Assembly: GCA_019747895.1 (NCBI GenBank)
Contig: JAIEQF010000049.1
Coordinates: forward strand, 1 to 36,383
DNA: 36,383 nucleotides
DNA from: Chthoniobacterales bacterium
GTDB taxonomy: Bacteria; Verrucomicrobiota; Verrucomicrobiia; Chthoniobacterales; UBA6821
Direction: 5' to 3'
Under the pieces are notes generated by a model, which searched no databases, was not told where the DNA came from, and saw nothing but the letters and a program-made list of their open reading frames with translations. Of this stretch, positions 33,823 to 36,383 are shown in pieces (position 1 is the stretch's first letter; every line of letters begins with the position of its first letter). The translations under genes and the position numbers were made by a program.

Positions 33823-34256
33823 CTGTATTGTATAACGTTTTTAGGTTTCAATGGCAAAGGCCTTTAAAAACCAAAAATCCACTCAGATTGCCCCAGAGAG
33901 AGGAAAAAAAGGCCTAATTTCTACAGAGAGGAATGCTCGAGAAGCTTCAATACCAAAAAATAAAATTATTAGCAACCTGCTGATCATCATGTCAATTTGA
34001 TACATTCTTGATACTAAACCAACCTTGTTTTGGGCGCTATGACCACAACACCCCCTCAAAAATCGGGGCTACAAAGGGCATTTACGGAGGTTTTTTTGAA
34101 AGAGAGGTTCAAATTTTGGAGAGGCCGGGTTTTGCTAAAATTTATAACAAATTTGCCATGAAGACATTGCTAATAAATTTGAAATTCGAAGACTGACCTC
34201 ACTTCTAGTCGCAATAAAAGTTTCTATCTTATTGCGAGTGCCCCCTGAAAAAGACG
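33823..34256. other. 434-base gene-free stretch with a degenerate palindrome
   Basis: No gene is supported. Positions 34101-34201 look like a decayed relative of the 22326-22418 element: GAAATTCGAAGACTGACCTCA at the right end differs from that element's arm at only a few of 21 positions, and ACAAATTTGCCAT and GGTTCAAATTT also correspond. A separate hairpin, TCGCAATAA/TTATTGCGA, occupies 34209-34237 just beyond the 3' end of the next minus-strand gene. It has no T-run. Confidence 0.45.
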
Positions 34257-34892
34257 TCATTTTGTTGTGACAAAAATATTCTTCACGTTGATTTTTTTAC
34301 CGGTCCCGCTGCATCTGTCGGTCGCTATTATCCCGTTATCATCGATACAATAGACCATCTCCAAACGTGTTTCTCCTGCGTGATTATTTTTTAAATGATA
34401 CGTAATATATTGTTCATTTTCCATAAGTTGAAAATCAGCATCCAAAGGACGTTTTGCTATTGGTGATAGGAAGTTAACCCACCCTCCGGAATTAAGCGTG
34501 TACAAGTCAAACTTAACCTCATTAGTCTCGCTAGGATATGGTCCCATCTTAGTAATGCCACCATTCCACAAGCCCTCAGGATTACCAAGATGGATAAGAA
34601 GATCTTGACCTTTTTCTAACGTAATTGATAGCGGCTTTAATAACTGAGCTCCATCATACTTTTCTGGGTTACTCCAAGAAGATGTATTTTTAGGACTTGA
34701 TACATCCCATGGTGTATTGACCAAATCAGCAACAGTTACTTCATAAGCGGGAATAGGGCTTATTGGACCACTCTTCTCTTGGACATATGTCCCAATATTT
34801 GAATCAGCAGCAGCTTGTTGACTTGAATTTTGCCCGGCTAAGCAAGCAGAGACTGTCATTGCGATTGATGCTAGTAGTAATAATTTTTTCAT
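34257..34892 (-). CDS. Putative lipoprotein with chagasin (I42)-like domain
   Basis: 211 residues. MKKLLLLASIAMTVSAC ends in a plausible lipobox (Cys17). The mature domain has VTVADLVN near 53-60, then PLSITLEKGQDLLIHLGN near 90-107, YITYHLKNNHAGETRLEMVY near 158-177 and a final NVKNIFVTT strand. ITLE(K/R)GQDL is shared with the gene at 35168, so the two are paralogues. The order G-Q-L-I-L, AG-T-L-Y and a terminal beta strand follows the chagasin inhibitor pattern. If correct, it would inhibit papain-like cysteine proteases in the periplasm or outside. Three mature cysteines are also present. Confidence 0.55.
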   Translation of the reverse strand: MKKLLLLASIAMTVSACLAGQNSSQQAAADSNIGTYVQEKSGPISPIPAYEVTVADLVNTPWDVSSPKNTSSWSNPEKYDGAQLLKPLSITLEKGQDLLIHLGNPEGLWNGGITKMGPYPSETNEVKFDLYTLNSGGWVNFLSPIAKRPLDADFQLMENEQYITYHLKNNHAGETRLEMVYCIDDNGIIATDRCSGTGKKINVKNIFVTTK

Positions 34893-35095
34893 AATGTTGG
34901 TTGGATTCTTAGTTGTAAAGCTGATGATATAAAATATGAATACGCTTCAGAAAGAAAAACATTCGAAAAATTTAACTTTCCCATAGATATTCTTTCTATG
35001 TTAGACACACAAAGCAATATTTCGTTCAAAAAAATCGCATCATTCTGATTCGATACAAAAACAATCCCGACTAGTTTCCTAATCGGGGCCGTGTT
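34893..35095 (-). terminator. Spacer with a terminator-like hairpin related to the rrn terminator
   Basis: The minus-strand hairpin CCCCGATTAGGAAACTAGTCGGG (35087-35064) is followed by ATTGTTTTTG. It shares the TAGGAAACTAG core with the rrn terminator at 35847-35888 but has a different closing stem, so it appears to be a diverged copy. The rest of the spacer is AT-rich with no gene. Confidence 0.55.
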
Positions 35096-35154
35096 AAAAA
35101 AGGACAGGCCCAGCTAATTTCCTAGCTGGGCCTGTTAATACTGGCGACGTCCTA
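35096..35154 (-). repeat. Second copy of the rrn terminator plus 5S tail
   Basis: Fifty-nine bases match 35847-35905 at 57 positions: a run of A (U-tract on the minus strand), the ACAGGCCCAGCTAG hairpin and the last bases of 5S rRNA (ACTGGCGACGTCCTA). It lies 751 bases downstream of the true end of the rrn operon, directly behind the 35168 gene, for which it can serve as terminator. Confidence 0.9.
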
Positions 35155-35167
35155 TTGCTAATGTTAT

Positions 35168-35761
35168 TTATTTGAAGTGAATGATCACAGGTTGAACATT
35201 CACATCAACATCCTGAAAAGCTCCAATGGATTTGCCTTTTTTGCAATAACTAAACTGCCAGTAAAAATCACGATAATATCCTCCTGTGAATTCATTTTTC
35301 CAAATTAATTCAACAGATGCTCCGTCAAATGGATGGATATCGCCATGATGATCTGGATCTAATTTATTTATATCAAGCTGTGCTCCGAGTTTAGAGATTT
35401 CTGTTTCCAAAGAGAGTGGGGCTGTCATCCAATTTTGGTCCGCAATGCATAACTCACCAAACTCTTCTGCACATTGACCCCAAGAATAAGAAGATGCTTG
35501 GGTAATTTTATTCACTTGATTAACCTTTATCACAAGGTCTTGTCCCCGTTCTAAGGTAATTTCAAGAGGAGCCTTCCAATGTTTCCCTCCACCAGGATAA
35601 TCTGAGCTACCAGGAGGTTGCCTCCAATAATCCAAGAGGTGATCAAGGGTTACAACCTGGGAGTTCCAATGCCCATCTTCTGAAGGCATTCCTTTGGCAA
35701 AGGGGGCAGCAATGGCTACAACAGTCATTATTATTTTTAATAGGTAAATATTTTTTTTCAT
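35168..35761 (-). CDS. Small exported protein, chagasin-like, paralogue of 34257
   Basis: About 197 residues from the ATG at 35761 (MKKNIYLLKIIMTVVAIAAP is a signal peptide; longer readings begin at a TTG or at the ATG at 35767). PLEITLERGQDLVIKVNQVN mirrors ITLEKGQDL in the protein encoded downstream, and SSYSWGQ follows where chagasins have a Thr-Gly-Tyr-x-Trp-like segment. A late YWQFSYCKKG and a final VDVNVQPVIIHF strand complete the pattern. The gene sits between two 59-base copies of the rrn terminator/5S tail, so it may be transcribed by read-through from the rrn operon or from its own promoter. The inhibitor role is inferred. Confidence 0.55.
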   Translation of the reverse strand: MKKNIYLLKIIMTVVAIAAPFAKGMPSEDGHWNSQVVTLDHLLDYWRQPPGSSDYPGGGKHWKAPLEITLERGQDLVIKVNQVNKITQASSYSWGQCAEEFGELCIADQNWMTAPLSLETEISKLGAQLDINKLDPDHHGDIHPFDGASVELIWKNEFTGGYYRDFYWQFSYCKKGKSIGAFQDVDVNVQPVIIHFK

Positions 35762-35846
35762 AATCATAAAATGTAATTTGATTGATATTATCTTAGTGTT
35801 AGACCATTTCAATAAGAATTCGTTCAAATTCTTTTGAAAGATTTAT

Positions 35847-35888
35847 AAAAAAGGACAGGCCCAACTAGTTTCCTAGCTGGGCCTGTTA
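35847..35888 (-). terminator. Rho-independent terminator of the rRNA operon
   Basis: On the minus strand ACAGGCCCAGCTAG, a GAAA-containing loop and CTAGTTGGGCCTGT form a long stem, followed by CC and TTTTTT. It begins a few bases after the 3' end of 5S rRNA. Confidence 0.92.
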
Positions 35889-35890
35889 AT

Positions 35891-36005
35891 ACTGGCGACG
35901 TCCTACTCTCGCACAACCTATAGATGCACTACCATCGGGGCTGCAGCGTTTCACTTCCGTGTTCGGGATGGGAACGGGTGGTTCCGCTGCGCTAAGATCA
36001 CCAGA
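35891..36005 (-). rRNA. rrf: 5S ribosomal RNA
   Basis: The reverse strand reads CTGGTGATCTTAGCGC at the 5' end, GGAACCACCCGTTCCCATCC and GAACACGGAAGTGAAAC in the conserved loops, and GAGAGTAGGACGTCGCCAG at the 3' end. CTGGTGA pairs with TCGCCAG to close helix I. The length is about 115 bases. It is cotranscribed after 23S rRNA and followed directly by the terminator. Confidence 0.96.
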
Positions 36006-36189
36006 GGACGAAACTCTATCTGCTTTTAAAAAAATTTAAAGCAAATAAAATTGCGGATCTCTAGAGACCAAAGCTTGTCGTCAATATTTCAAAGAACAAT
36101 CCTTGGAAAAGTTCCAGTGATAATTCGCTGAATTCTGCAGATAGTAGTAAAATATACCCATTTTTGATGAGCTGATTTGTTTGAACGAA
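36006..36189 (-). other. 23S-5S internal transcribed spacer
   Basis: About 184 AT-rich bases between 23S and 5S rRNA. I see no tRNA gene or ORF in it. It should contain processing stems for the flanking rRNAs, but I cannot define them exactly. Confidence 0.7.

Positions 36190-36383
<194 letters not shown>

Noticed and set aside
34008-34196. 62-codon plus-strand ORF
   Set aside because: Lies in the gene-free stretch across a degenerate palindrome; no ribosome-binding site or family.
36006-36189. tRNA in the rRNA spacer
   Set aside because: No cloverleaf or TTCGA-type T-loop was found on the rrn strand.

Overview
The window comes from a Gram-negative bacterium: it encodes an ABC-transporter-dependent O-antigen export pair, an OprB-type outer-membrane porin, lipoproteins with lipoboxes and a BamE-like domain. 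Base composition is AT-rich overall and most AT-rich from about 4.2 to 11 kb. The porin/sialidase/secreted-protein mixture and the 5S sequence would fit a PVC-group bacterium (Verrucomicrobiota or Chlamydiota), but that assignment is a low-confidence inference and the rRNA piece present is too short for me to settle it.

1-20.8 kb, almost entirely minus strand, is a surface polysaccharide (probably LPS O-antigen) locus. Read in the direction of transcription it runs: a methyltransferase-GT2 fusion, a GT-C membrane protein, galE, rfbA, rfbC, the permease Wzm, a VapBC-type toxin-antitoxin pair, the ATPase Wzt with a carbohydrate-binding tail, a 1227-residue methyltransferase/coiled-coil/GT4/GT4 protein, an acyltransferase, a GT2, a methyltransferase, a GT-C membrane protein, two NAD-dependent epimerases of the CDP-paratose-2-epimerase type, a DPM1-like GT2 and a methyltransferase. 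Many genes overlap by 4 bases or are a few bases apart. RfbA, RfbC and GalE supply nucleotide sugars, the glycosyltransferases build the glycan, and Wzm/Wzt export it. The methyltransferase/coiled-coil protein encoded directly after wzt has the layout expected of a chain terminator and length ruler. An IS630-like transposase remnant lies between the last two genes.

20.8-25.1 kb is plus strand: a decayed small secreted protein, an ArnT-like GT-C transferase and a large secreted protein of unknown function. 25.1-33.8 kb returns to the minus strand: a small membrane protein, an OprB porin with an amber codon just after its likely start, a sialidase-like BNR protein, a subtilase pseudogene whose catalytic domain is deleted, an intact subtilase, a secreted protein, a lipoprotein, and a BamE-like lipoprotein gene split by a 166-bp palindromic insertion. 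33.3-35.8 kb has three small exported proteins with features recalling chagasin-type (I42) protease inhibitors. The window ends with the 3' end of a 23S rRNA gene, its spacer, a 5S rRNA gene and the rrn terminator. A 59-bp piece of the 5S tail plus terminator is repeated 751 bp downstream, so the two copies flank one of the inhibitor-like genes.

The most unusual signal is a set of palindromic GGGGTCAGT-ended elements. Two sit in frame inside coding sequences (the ArnT-like transferase and the sialidase-like protein) and add about 30-40 codons each without breaking the frame. A degenerate relative lies in an intergenic region. Together with a 166-bp palindrome, a 142-bp palindrome and shorter REP-like hairpins, they show a genome colonised by small non-autonomous elements.
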